From Faecalibacterium prausnitzii (GTDB lineage Bacteria > Bacillota > Clostridia > Oscillospirales > Ruminococcaceae), in contig SFDE01000003.1 of the NCBI GenBank assembly GCA_004558805.1, positions 82,238 to 146,237 of the forward strand: a DNA stretch of 64,000 nt, in the 5' to 3' direction. Under the pieces are notes generated by a model. It saw only the letters and a list, made by a program, of their open reading frames with translations. It did not search any database and was not told where the DNA came from. The translations under genes and the position numbers were made by a program. Positions within the stretch are counted from its first letter, which is position 1; each line of letters begins with the position of its first letter. This document shows, in pieces, positions 24,855-33,229 of the stretch.

Positions 24855-25523
24855 TCAGAACATATTTTCGTCCTTATACCGTCCACTCCGCACGAACTGG
24901 ACCCACTCCGCCACATTCACGGCGTGGTCTCCGATGCGTTCCAGATATTTAATGACCATCAGCAGGTCCAGCGCTGCATCCACCTTGCCGGGGTCTGCGG
25001 CGATCTCCTGCGCCAGAGTGTGCTTGATGGCGTTGAAGTCGTCATCCACCTCATCGTCTGCGGCGATCACCTGCCGGGCAGCGTTCTCGTCCTCGGCGGT
25101 AAGGGCAGCAAGGGCGTCCAGGATCATCTGGTGTGCCTTTCTGCCCATGGCGATCGCCTGACTCACCGCCGGGTCTCCCTCTTTGCGCACAGTGACCAGA
25201 TGGGGGATGATCTCTGCAATGTCGGAGGCATGGTCTCCGATGCGCTCGATGTCGGTGACCACCTTCATGGCGGTGGAGATGCGGCGCAGATCTCCTGCCA
25301 CCGGCTGCTGCCGCAGCAGCAGGGTCATGCAGCGGTGCTCAATGTCCCGCTCCATGTTGTTGATACGACCGTCCCCTTTGACGATATCACGGGCGGCATC
25401 AGCGTCGGCAACACAGAGTGCTTCCAGCGCAGCTTCCACAGCGTCGGCGCAGGTCTGCCCCATGTGGGTCAGTGCGCTTTTCAGCGCCTCCAGATCGATG
25501 TCGTATTGTTTGCGGATGCTCAT
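24855..25523 (-). CDS. phoU: phosphate transport system regulator PhoU
   Basis: 222 residues of two similar three-helix PhoU repeats. The metal-binding E-R-x-G-D-H-A motif occurs twice: DIERIGDHASDIAE in the first half and YLERIGDHAVNVAE in the second. PhoU links the PstSCAB transporter to the PhoR kinase and restrains phosphate uptake. It is the last gene of the pst operon, 14 bp after pstB. Confidence 0.96.
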   Translation of the reverse strand: MSIRKQYDIDLEALKSALTHMGQTCADAVEAALEALCVADADAARDIVKGDGRINNMERDIEHRCMTLLLRQQPVAGDLRRISTAMKVVTDIERIGDHASDIAEIIPHLVTVRKEGDPAVSQAIAMGRKAHQMILDALAALTAEDENAARQVIAADDEVDDDFNAIKHTLAQEIAADPGKVDAALDLLMVIKYLERIGDHAVNVAEWVQFVRSGRYKDENMF

Positions 25524-25537
25524 TGTCGTTTCCTCCT

Positions 25538-26305
25538 TTAGCCGAACCGTCCGGAAATGTAATCCTCGGTGCGTTTGTCCCGGGGTGCACTGAAGATCTT
25601 TGCCGTCTCGTCCACTTCCACCAGTTCGCCCAGCAGGAAAAAGGCGGTGCGGTTGCTGATACGTGCCGCCTGCTGCATATTATGGGTGACGATGACCACG
25701 GTGTAGTTCTTTTTCAGCTCGCTCATAAGCTCCTCCACCTTCATGGTGGAACCGGGGTCCAGAGCGCTGGTGGGCTCATCCATCAGCAGCACCTCCGGCT
25801 TTACCGCAAGGGCACGGGCGATGCACAGACGCTGCTGCTGTCCGCCGGAAAGTCCCAGTGCACTCTTTTTGAGCCGGTCCTTCACCTCGTCCCACAGGGC
25901 TGCCCCCCGCAGGGAGCTTTCCACCAGTTCATCCAGCTCCGCCTTGCTGCGGACGCCGTGGAGGCGGGGACCATAGGTGATGTTCTCGTAGATGCTCATG
26001 GGGAAAGGGTTTGCCTTCTGGAACACCATGCCCACCCGGCGGCGCAGATCGGTCAGCTCCATTTCCCGGGCAAAGATATCCTCACCCCGCAGCCGCACAT
26101 CACCCTCGATTCGCACCCCCGGCACAAGATCGTTCATGCGGTTCAAAGTCTTTAAAAAGGTGGACTTGCCGCAGCCGGAAGGTCCGATGAGAGCAGTGAT
26201 CTCTTTTTCGCCCACATCCAGCGAGATATTTTTCAGTGCCTTGAAATCTCCGTACCAGAGATTCAGATCTTTTGCCGAAATCACCGGCACATTCGTGTTT
26301 TCCAT
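25538..26305 (-). CDS. pstB: phosphate ABC transporter ATP-binding protein
   Basis: 255 residues from ATG at 26305 (GAGG 6 bp upstream); an in-frame ATG at 26317 is an alternative start. Walker A is LIGPSGCGKST, the Q-loop region has VGMVFQKANPFPMSIYENI, the ABC signature is LGLSGGQQQR, and Walker B is VLLMDEPTSALDP. The PFPMSIYENITYGPRLHG segment is typical of PstB. It powers PstCA for phosphate import. Confidence 0.96.
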   Translation of the reverse strand: MENTNVPVISAKDLNLWYGDFKALKNISLDVGEKEITALIGPSGCGKSTFLKTLNRMNDLVPGVRIEGDVRLRGEDIFAREMELTDLRRRVGMVFQKANPFPMSIYENITYGPRLHGVRSKAELDELVESSLRGAALWDEVKDRLKKSALGLSGGQQQRLCIARALAVKPEVLLMDEPTSALDPGSTMKVEELMSELKKNYTVVIVTHNMQQAARISNRTAFFLLGELVEVDETAKIFSAPRDKRTEDYISGRFG

Positions 26306-26373
26306 AGAATACCTCATATTGTGACCCCTTAGCCGGAGCCGTTGCTTATCTATTGATCTTGCCGCTTCCTCTA

Positions 26374-26440
26374 AAGGCTTCCCCCGGTCGGGGGAAATCT
26401 GTCCCCAAGGGGTGAAGGCTTTTGCGGAGTATCCGCAACC
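26374..26440. repeat. palindromic intergenic repeat inside the pst operon
   Basis: AGGCTTCCCCCGGTCGGGGGAA followed by CCCC-AA-GGGG and a GCGGA/TCCGC hairpin. Its core is nearly identical to that of the repeat in the hisD-hisC spacer. It fills the 180-bp pstA-pstB gap. Confidence 0.75.
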
Positions 26441-26485
26441 ACTCATAGCTCACACGGCATCCCTGTGGGGTTTCTCCTTCTCTTT

Positions 26486-27343
26486 TTACTGCTTCTGCTT
26501 CCGTTTCGTTTTTGCCAGCCGTGCCGCCAGATTGATGACCAGCACCAGAATCAGCAGCACCGCACCGATGCCCCAAGCGGAGGAAAAGTCGCCGTCCTCA
26601 AAGGCACGCAGGTACAACAGCACCGACAGGGTGGCACCGTTGGAAGTGTATGCCTTAACGATGCCTTTGGCGATGACTTCCGCCGCACCGGCGGTGAACA
26701 GCAGGGCGGCGCTTTCGCCTACGATGCGTCCCACTGCAAGGATACAGCCGGTGACGATGCCGTCGATGCTGCAGGGCAGCACGATGGTGCGGATGATGTG
26801 CCACTTGCCGGCACCCAGACCCATGGCACCCTCCCGGTAGCCCTGAGGCACCGTTTTGAGGGATTCCTGGGTGGTGCGGATGATGGTGGGCAGGTTCATC
26901 ACCACCAGCGTCAGGCTGCCGGACAACAGACAGGTCTGGAAGCCCAGCGCCTGACTGAACACCAGCATACCCACCAGACCATAGATGATACTGGGGATGC
27001 CCGCAAGGGTCTCGTTGGTAAACTCGATGATCTCAATGAGCCGCCGGTTGGTGGCATACTCGGTCAGGTAGACTGCCGCACCCACCCCCAGCGGCAATAC
27101 GATAAGTAATGTCAGCAGAATGACATACAAGGTGTTGAGGATGGCAGGCAGGATGCCGTCGGTCTTTTTCAGCACACTGGCGGTGGTGGAAAGAAATTTC
27201 CAGCTGATGTGGGGGATACCCCGCACCAGCACCAGTGCGATGATACCGGTCACCAGCAGGATCACCAGCACCGCCGCCGCCCACACCAGTGCGTTCATCA
27301 CCCGGTTCCATGCCCGGCGGGAGGGCGAAAAGCTCTTAGTCAT
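26486..27343 (-). CDS. pstA: phosphate ABC transporter permease PstA
   Basis: 285 residues, six membrane segments. The cytoplasmic coupling loop is REGAMGLGAGKWHIIRTIVLP, and PLGVGAAVYLTEYATNRRLIEIIEFTNETLAGIPSIIYGLVG is the conserved mid-region of PstA. It forms the membrane channel with PstC. Its start overlaps the end of pstC by 8 bp, so translation is coupled. A palindromic repeat separates it from pstB. Confidence 0.96.
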   Translation of the reverse strand: MTKSFSPSRRAWNRVMNALVWAAAVLVILLVTGIIALVLVRGIPHISWKFLSTTASVLKKTDGILPAILNTLYVILLTLLIVLPLGVGAAVYLTEYATNRRLIEIIEFTNETLAGIPSIIYGLVGMLVFSQALGFQTCLLSGSLTLVVMNLPTIIRTTQESLKTVPQGYREGAMGLGAGKWHIIRTIVLPCSIDGIVTGCILAVGRIVGESAALLFTAGAAEVIAKGIVKAYTSNGATLSVLLYLRAFEDGDFSSAWGIGAVLLILVLVINLAARLAKTKRKQKQ

Positions 27344-28250
27344 TCCGGTCTCCTCCCTTCAGCACCACATTCAGCACCACGTTGATGATCATGATAAAGA
27401 CAAACAGCACCAGCGCAATGCTGAACAGTGCCTGCCGCTGCAAGCCGCTGGCATAGCTCATCTCTTTAGCGATGGCAGTGGTCAGGAAGGTGACGCTGCG
27501 GAACAGGCTGTCCGGCATGTTGGGGCTGTTGCCTGCCACCATCATCACCGCCATTGCCTCGCCAATGGCACGACCGATGCCCAGCACGATGCCTGCGGCA
27601 ATGCCGCTTTTGGCGGCGGGGATGCTGATCTTGAACCATGTTTCGGTATCGGTGGCACCCAGTGCCAGACTGCCCTGCTCATACTCCGGGGGCACCGCAT
27701 TCAGCGCCGTCACCGACACCGACACGATGCTGGGCAGGATCATGATGGACAGCACCACGATGGCGCTGAGCAGGCAGGCACCGGACGCCTTGCCAAAGGT
27801 CTTTGCCACCGCAGGCACCAGCACCTGCATACCCAGCAGACCAAACACCACGCTGGGGATGCCGGACAGCAGCTCGATGGCGGTGACCACCACCGTGCGC
27901 ACCTTGGGATCTGCTGCCTTGGACAGGAACACGGCGGTAAGCAGTCCCACCGGCACGCCGATGAGGGACGCTCCCAGAGTGCCGTAGATGCTGGAAAGGA
28001 TGAAGGGCAGGATGCCAAACAGCGGTTCTGCCGCCGTGGACGCCCACTTGCTGCCAAAGAGGAAGGAGAACAGCCCGATCTTGCGGATCGCCGGAACACC
28101 GGAGATCACCATATACACCGAGATGAGCACCACACAGCCCACCGCCAGCATACCGCACAGAAAGAAGAGGAAATTCATGATGGCTTCTAGCCAGTCGGCG
28201 GGGGTACGGGGCAGACGGACCCGGCGGGAGGAAAAAGTATTCTTCGTCAT
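27336..28250 (-). CDS. pstC: phosphate ABC transporter permease PstC
   Basis: 304 residues, six membrane segments. GLLTAVFLSKAA, IELLSGIPSVVFGLLGMQVLVP and the coupling loop YEQGSLALGATDTETWFKISIPAAKSGI match PstC. It lies 99 bp after pstS and overlaps pstA by 8 bp. The N-terminal extension of about 25 polar residues before the first helix is common in the family. Confidence 0.96.
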   Translation of the reverse strand: MTKNTFSSRRVRLPRTPADWLEAIMNFLFFLCGMLAVGCVVLISVYMVISGVPAIRKIGLFSFLFGSKWASTAAEPLFGILPFILSSIYGTLGASLIGVPVGLLTAVFLSKAADPKVRTVVVTAIELLSGIPSVVFGLLGMQVLVPAVAKTFGKASGACLLSAIVVLSIMILPSIVSVSVTALNAVPPEYEQGSLALGATDTETWFKISIPAAKSGIAAGIVLGIGRAIGEAMAVMMVAGNSPNMPDSLFRSVTFLTTAIAKEMSYASGLQRQALFSIALVLFVFIMIINVVLNVVLKGGDRND

Positions 28251-28349
28251 AAAACTATGCCTTTCAGCAAAACCGCGCCGTCCCGTGCCATTCAGAGGCA
28301 GGGCAGCGCGGCAGTTGATTCTGCTTGGTTCTCCCAGAAGGAGAAAAGT

Positions 28350-29240
28350 TTACTCGTTCATCGGCACGGCGCCTGCGGTGCGGATCAGGTCTGCAGCGTC
28401 CTTGCTGGTGGCAAAGTCGAAGAACGCCTGTGCCTGCTCAGACAGGGTGACGCTCTTGTTGGTGACGAACACAAAGGGGCGCTGGATCTTGTAGCTGCCG
28501 TCCTTGACCGTATCCTCACTGCACTCCACGCCTTCCACGGTGACCATTGCCACGGTGTCGCCCACAGCGGACAGGGAAGCGTAGCCGATCGCCAGAGGGT
28601 TAGCCTCCACAGCGCTGATGACAGCGCCGGTGGCGGTCAGCTCCTGGGCATACTTGCAGCTGTCCTTCACGTCCACGATGCTCTCAAAACCGTCACGGGT
28701 GCCGGAGCCGGCTTCACGACCGATGAGCACGATCTCGCCGTCCTCACCGCCCACATCCTTCCAGTTGGTGATCTCGCCGGTGAACATCTGCTTCAGTTGG
28801 TCCACAGACAGGTCTGCCACCTTGCTGTCCTTGCTGACGATGATGGCGATGCCGTCCAGAGCCACGGTGGTGCCGTCCACATCGTTCTTTTCCTCATCCT
28901 TCAGAGCACGGGAAGAAAGACCGACATCCAGCGTCTTGTCGGTGGCACCGGTGATGCCTGCGCCGGAACCGGTGGGGTCATAGCTGACGGTGACGCCCGG
29001 CTCCACCTCAGCAAAGCCCTCGGTGAGAGCGGCAATGACGTTCTTCATGGAAGTGGAACCGCCGGTAGCAACGTTGCCGGATAGGGTGCCTGCAGCCTGC
29101 GCTGCGGAAGAAGCGGTGGACTCTGCAGTAGAAGCTGCGGTAGAGGCAGAGGATGCTGCGCCGCCGCAGGCGGTGAGGGCAGCGGCAGCAGCAACTGCGC
29201 CGCAGGCGGTGATAAAGGAACGACGAGTGATCTTTTTCAT
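28350..29240 (-). CDS. pstS: phosphate-binding lipoprotein with a twin-arginine signal
   Basis: 296 residues from ATG at 29240 (GGAGGAAA upstream). KKITRRSFITACG is a Tat-type signal followed by lipobox LTAC, then a low-complexity Ala/Ser/Thr linker (about 30-50). The binding domain shows GGSTSMKNVIAALTEGF, DPTGSGAGITGATDKTLDVGLSSR and GREAGSGTRDGFESI, the loops that hold phosphate. Most PstS proteins use Sec export, so the RR motif is notable. First gene of the pst operon. Confidence 0.95.
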   Translation of the reverse strand: MKKITRRSFITACGAVAAAAALTACGGAASSASTAASTAESTASSAAQAAGTLSGNVATGGSTSMKNVIAALTEGFAEVEPGVTVSYDPTGSGAGITGATDKTLDVGLSSRALKDEEKNDVDGTTVALDGIAIIVSKDSKVADLSVDQLKQMFTGEITNWKDVGGEDGEIVLIGREAGSGTRDGFESIVDVKDSCKYAQELTATGAVISAVEANPLAIGYASLSAVGDTVAMVTVEGVECSEDTVKDGSYKIQRPFVFVTNKSVTLSEQAQAFFDFATSKDAADLIRTAGAVPMNE

Positions 29241-29426
29241 AATTATTTCCTCCAGACTTACGCCGGACCCCCGTCCGGCAACCTGTATATGTGTTTTCCT
29301 TGGGAACGGCTCTATTGTATCCCTCCCCGCCTGCTGCTGCCACCATGGACGTGCAAAAGATGCGTAAAACTTTGTGCACATTGCCAGCCCCAATGTAAAG
29401 AACAGGTAATGCAGCGCAAAACAAAA

Positions 29427-29466
29427 CGCCGCCGGGCACTCCTGTTTCCAAGAGTGCCCGGCGGCA
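29427..29466 (-). terminator. terminator of the 158-residue Tat lipoprotein
   Basis: GCCGCCGGGCACTC/GAGTGCCCGGCGGC perfect 14-bp stem with a T-rich tail on the minus strand. Confidence 0.9.
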
Positions 29467-29482
29467 AAATGTTGTCCGAATC

Positions 29483-29959
29483 TTATTCCTTGCTGGGGGT
29501 AACAGTTTTTCCATCGTAACGGAATACGGCAGTTTGACCATGATAAGCCACCCGCAGGATGAACGTACCATCGCTGCATTCTGCAGGAACCCCTTTTTCA
29601 CTTTCCAGACAGAACTCCTTCGAACTGCGATATTCCTTATAACTATTCGGCTCCACTGTCAGTTTGTTGCAAGCAAATTTCAGTGGATACTCATTATTTT
29701 CCATATCCGTAACGGTGCCAGCAATATCTTCCGGCTCCAATATTACCTGCTCGACGGTATCATTCTGAATCGCGAACAGCGGACAATAGGACACAGCATG
29801 GTCGCTGTCAACGGTTATAGTTGGAGCTTCGCACATAAACACCACTCCGTCGATCGTCACCTTCGGACGGTCATTCATCCCTCCGCAGCCGGTCAAAGCC
29901 CCTGCGGCGGTCAGCACCAGTGCCCCGGCGCTCAGTTTCATAAAGGTTCTGCGATCCAT
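29483..29959 (-). CDS. small twin-arginine lipoprotein
   Basis: 158 residues. MDRRTFMKLSAGALVLTAAGALTGC gives a compact Tat motif (RRTFMK) and a lipobox LTGC. The mature part has a CEAP...YCPLF segment and beta-strand-like stretches. It lies 36 bp after the similar gene at 29996 and shares its signal type, so the two are probably one operon and distant paralogues. Codon usage is less GC-biased than that of its neighbours, which may mean recent arrival. No known function. Confidence 0.75.
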   Translation of the reverse strand: MDRRTFMKLSAGALVLTAAGALTGCGGMNDRPKVTIDGVVFMCEAPTITVDSDHAVSYCPLFAIQNDTVEQVILEPEDIAGTVTDMENNEYPLKFACNKLTVEPNSYKEYRSSKEFCLESEKGVPAECSDGTFILRVAYHGQTAVFRYDGKTVTPSKE

Positions 29960-29995
29960 CCTTTTTACACTCCTTCCGGTGCCTTTTATCCCGCT

Positions 29996-30532
29996 TTATT
30001 TCTTCAGGACAAAGGTTTTTGTGGTATAGTCCAGTGTGTAGGTCTCCTTGACGTCCATGCCGCCGATCACCACACAGACCTCCGCCTTTTTGTCGGCGAT
30101 CTTCTGATACAGTGCCCGGTCCGTCATCTTAAAGTTCAGGTAACCGCTGCGGGACTCCCAACCCATACCAAACGTCACCACCCCGCTGTCCTTGGACGGA
30201 AGGTCTCCCGCTGCGCCGGTGCCATCCATCAGAGGCTGGGTCTGTCCGTCAACGGTCATCCGGAAGTTCTGCTTGCACTGAAACTTCCAGCCATCCTTGT
30301 CCAGATTTTTCAGATACACCTTCACCTTAAATTCTGCCCACCAGGGGGTGGTGGAATTCAGCGAGCTGGGATGCTCCGCCGTATCCCAGCCCACCACTTT
30401 AGCGGTATATCCGCCAAAATCGGTGTCGGTCCCCGCATCCCCGCAGCCGGTAAGCATACCGGACATGGAGACCGCCACTACGGCAGCAGCTGTGGTTTTC
30501 AGAAATGTACGACGATCCATTTTTGCAGTCAT
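29996..30532 (-). CDS. small twin-arginine lipoprotein
   Basis: 178 residues from ATG at 30532 (AGGAGG 8 bp upstream). MDRRTFLKTTAAAVVAVSMSGMLTGC is a Tat plus lipobox signal. The mature domain (WWAEFKVKVYLKNLDKDGWKFQCKQNFRMTV) looks like a DUF4352-type beta-sandwich. It is the first gene of a two-gene unit with 29483-29959 and is the third such protein in the window beside PstS. Function unknown. Confidence 0.78.
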   Translation of the reverse strand: MTAKMDRRTFLKTTAAAVVAVSMSGMLTGCGDAGTDTDFGGYTAKVVGWDTAEHPSSLNSTTPWWAEFKVKVYLKNLDKDGWKFQCKQNFRMTVDGQTQPLMDGTGAAGDLPSKDSGVVTFGMGWESRSGYLNFKMTDRALYQKIADKKAEVCVVIGGMDVKETYTLDYTTKTFVLKK

Positions 30533-30624
30533 AACGATGCCCTCCTAAAAAATCTCTGCAGCCAGAGATACTATCCTATTCTAAGCGTACCACATTTTAC
30601 CGGATAGTCAACCACAAAGCGGCA

Positions 30625-30660
30625 AAAAAGCCCCCTGTGCACAAAAAATACACAGAGGGT
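30625..30660 (-). terminator. terminator of the second GNAT gene
   Basis: Imperfect stem CCCTCTGTGTA/TGCACAGGGGG followed by CTTTTTT on the minus strand, 20 bp after the stop. Confidence 0.65.
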
Positions 30661-30678
30661 CCTGTTTGCCGGTCCGGC

Positions 30679-31287
30679 TCAGCAGCAGCTGCTGCCATCG
30701 GGGGCGTAGAACTGCACATATTTGCGCCATTCGCCCTCGCTGATGGTGTGCTTATAGCAGTCCACCAGCGCATTCACCGTGTCCAGAGCGGTCTGCTCCG
30801 GAGCACCGGGGCAGGGCAGCACCAGCACCCGGAACCATGCATCAAAGAGATGCTCGGTGTAGCCCGTATCCCGTGCCCCGCACCGGGCGTAAAAGCCCAG
30901 CCGCCGCACCGCCATCGCCTCATCCTCTGCCTTTTCGGGGCATTCCGACTCGATGATGATCGCCTGCGCCGCCTTTTCGTACTCCGGCAGGGCGGCAAGG
31001 AGCTGCGCTCCCAGACCACCGGCACGGTACTGGGGCACCACGGCAAAGTAGTCCAGCTGGCTGACGGCGACCCCTTCCGGCTGCACCATCAGGAGGTAGG
31101 CGGCAAGTTTGTCCCCGTCAAAGACCCCCCATGTATGCGCCATACCTTCCGCTTCGCTGGCAAGGATCATGCTCAGGGGCTTCAGCTCCCCGGCGGGAAA
31201 ATCCCGGCGCATCTCGTTCAGGTACACCTCGGTAACTTCCGGGGCAGTCAGCCGCCGCCAGGTATAGGCGGTTTTTTGCAATGTCAT
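30679..31287 (-). CDS. GNAT family N-acetyltransferase
   Basis: 202 residues from ATG at 31287 (GAGGA upstream). EVTEVYLNEMRRDFPAGELKPLSMI, LAAYLLMVQPEGVAVSQLDYFAVVPQYRAGGLGAQLLAAL (with the Q/RxxGxG acetyl-CoA loop as YRAGGLG) and the pair of strands AIIIESECPEKAEDEAMAVRRLGFYARCG mark a GNAT domain. About 50 residues after the domain, including a Cys-Cys end, are unassigned. The gene is divergent from prmA. Substrate unknown. Confidence 0.85.
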   Translation of the reverse strand: MTLQKTAYTWRRLTAPEVTEVYLNEMRRDFPAGELKPLSMILASEAEGMAHTWGVFDGDKLAAYLLMVQPEGVAVSQLDYFAVVPQYRAGGLGAQLLAALPEYEKAAQAIIIESECPEKAEDEAMAVRRLGFYARCGARDTGYTEHLFDAWFRVLVLPCPGAPEQTALDTVNALVDCYKHTISEGEWRKYVQFYAPDGSSCC

Positions 31288-31439
31288 GGCAGAGTATCCT
31301 CGTCTTTCTTCATTCTGAAACGCTGCGGCAGTCCGCATTAAAAAAACATACAAGCAGATAGTAACATACTTTTGAAAAAAAAGATAGACCGGCACCTTCC
31401 TTCTTCGGCGGCTCTTTGCTGTCCATTTTGCCCAAAGGC

Positions 31440-31468
31440 TTGCATCCACCGGCAGAATCGGGTACTAT
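31440..31468 (+). promoter_or_regulatory. promoter of prmA-rsmE
   Basis: TTGCAT, 17-bp spacer, TACTAT, 45 bp before the prmA start. Confidence 0.6.
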
Positions 31469-31512
31469 ACTACTATAGGAACACCACCATAATATGCAAA
31501 GGAGAATCCGCC

Positions 31513-32427
31513 ATGGAATGGACTGACATCCGCCTGACCGTAGCAAAAGCCGACGCTGACAACGCCGAGGCTGTTGCCACCATGATCGCCGAAGGCGGCA
31601 TTTATATCGAAGACTACAGCGACATCGAGCAGCAGGTCGCCGAGATCGCCCATGTGGACCTGATCGAGCAGGAGCTGCTGGACAAGCCCCGGGACACCGT
31701 GATCATCCATATGTATCTGGAGCCCGGTGCCTCGCCGGTGGAGACGCTGGCACTGATCTCTGCCCGCATGGAGGCAGCCGGCATCCCCTACACCGTGGAG
31801 ACCGAAGGGGTGGAGCAGGAGGACTGGCAGAACGGCTGGCGCAAGTACTACCACCCCATGGAGATCGGCAGCCGCCTTGCGGTGGTGCCCTCCTGGCAGG
31901 AATACGACACGGACCGGGTCAAGCTGATCCTGGATCCCGGTCTCGCCTTTGGCACCGGCGGACACGAGACCACCAGCCTGTGCATGGAAGCACTGGACCA
32001 GCTGGTCCGGGGCGGAGAGCGGGTGCTGGACATCGGCACCGGCAGCGGCATTCTGGCAATTGCCGCCCTGAAGCTGGGAGCTGCCAGCGCCGAGGGCGTG
32101 GACATCGACCCGGTGGCAGTCCGCACCGCCGGGGAGAACGCCGCCCTCAACGGGGTACAGGACAAGCTGACGGTACTGGTGGGAGACCTGTCCGATAAGG
32201 CAAAGGGGACCTACGACATCATCACCGCCAACATCGTGGCAAATGCCATCATCTCCCTTGCCCCCGCTGTACCCGGACTGCTGGCTGAGGGTGCCACCTT
32301 TATTGCCAGCGGCATCATCGACAGCCGCAAGGACGAAGTGATCACCGCTCTGGAAAACGCAGGGCTTTCTGTACAGGAAGTAAAGGAAAAACGGGGCTGG
32401 GAGTGCCTCGTCTGCAAAAAAGCGTAA
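31513..32427 (+). CDS. prmA: ribosomal protein L11 methyltransferase
   Basis: 304 residues from ATG at 31513 (AAAGGAG upstream). LILDPGLAFGTGGHETTSLCMEAL is the PrmA signature, LDIGTGSGILAIAALKLGA is the SAM-binding motif I, and DIITANIVANAIISLAP is the catalytic-site motif IV. The N-terminal 130 residues form the L11-recognition domain, larger than in short forms. It trimethylates L11. The downstream gene rsmE, 9 bp away, is its usual partner. Confidence 0.96.
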   Translation: MEWTDIRLTVAKADADNAEAVATMIAEGGIYIEDYSDIEQQVAEIAHVDLIEQELLDKPRDTVIIHMYLEPGASPVETLALISARMEAAGIPYTVETEGVEQEDWQNGWRKYYHPMEIGSRLAVVPSWQEYDTDRVKLILDPGLAFGTGGHETTSLCMEALDQLVRGGERVLDIGTGSGILAIAALKLGAASAEGVDIDPVAVRTAGENAALNGVQDKLTVLVGDLSDKAKGTYDIITANIVANAIISLAPAVPGLLAEGATFIASGIIDSRKDEVITALENAGLSVQEVKEKRGWECLVCKKA

Positions 32428-32436
32428 GGAGGTCCC

Positions 32437-33180
32437 ATGCCGCACCGTTATTTTACCACCGAGATCTCCGACGGCACCGCCACCCTCCGGGGTGCGGACG
32501 CCCATCATCTGGCACGGGTCATGCGGGCACGGACGGGGGATACCGTCATCCTGTGTGACGGCAATGCCGTGGAATATACTGCCACCATCACCGGTTTTGG
32601 GGAGGACACGGTGGAGTTCAGCGTGGAGCCGGGCTACCCCAGTGCCGCCGAACCCAGCGTAGAAGTCACCCTGCTGGCAGGCTACCCCAAGCAGGACAAG
32701 CTGGAGCAGATCATCAAACACGGGGTGGAGCTGGGCGCTGCCCACATCCAGCCCTTCTTCAGCCGGTACTGCGTCGCCGCCCCAAAAAAAGAGGAGCAGA
32801 AAAACGAGCGGTACAACCGCATCGCCATGGAAGCCGCCAAGCAGTGCGGACGGGGAGTGCTGCCGGATGTGGCGCTGCCTCTGCCCAACTTTGGGGCGGT
32901 GTGCCGCAGCTTTGGGCAGTACGATCTGGTGCTGTTCTGCTATGAATGCGGCGGGGCACCCCTGCGGCAGCTCCTTGCCGATGCCCGCCCCCCAGAGGGC
33001 AGGAAATTAAAGATCGCCATCGTTACCGGCGCCGAAGGCGGCTTTGCCGCCGAGGAAGCCCAGATGGCAGCAGATGCCGGTGCAAAGACCGTGGGACTGG
33101 GTCCCCGGATCCTGCGGTGCGAGACCGCGCCGCTGGCGGTCCTTGCGTCCGTCATGACCCTGACCGGGGATCTGGAATAA
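32437..33180 (+). CDS. rsmE: 16S rRNA m3U1498 methyltransferase
   Basis: 247 residues. The N-terminal PUA-like part has MPHRYFTTEISDGTATLRGADAHHLARVMRARTGD, and the SPOUT knot is KIAIVTGAEGGFAAEEAQMA with LGPRILRCETAPLAVLASVM. EQIIKHGVELGAAHIQPFFSRYCV is conserved in RsmE. It methylates U1498 of 16S rRNA. Operon with prmA; a strong terminator follows. Confidence 0.97.
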   Translation: MPHRYFTTEISDGTATLRGADAHHLARVMRARTGDTVILCDGNAVEYTATITGFGEDTVEFSVEPGYPSAAEPSVEVTLLAGYPKQDKLEQIIKHGVELGAAHIQPFFSRYCVAAPKKEEQKNERYNRIAMEAAKQCGRGVLPDVALPLPNFGAVCRSFGQYDLVLFCYECGGAPLRQLLADARPPEGRKLKIAIVTGAEGGFAAEEAQMAADAGAKTVGLGPRILRCETAPLAVLASVMTLTGDLE

Positions 33181-33181
33181 T

Positions 33182-33215
33182 ACAAAAGGGGACGGCATCT
33201 GCCGTCCCCTTTTGT
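33182..33215. terminator. bidirectional terminator
   Basis: ACAAAAGGGGACGGC-ATCT-GCCGTCCCCTTTTGT, a 15-bp perfect stem between convergent genes. Confidence 0.92.
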
Positions 33216-33229
33216 ATTATTGTATCCGA

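Noticed and set aside
29352..29368. Possible Pho box (TTTACG-N5-TTTGCA on the minus strand) upstream of pstS
   Set aside because: Only two imperfect half-sites at 11-bp spacing and no good promoter aligned with it; not enough to call.
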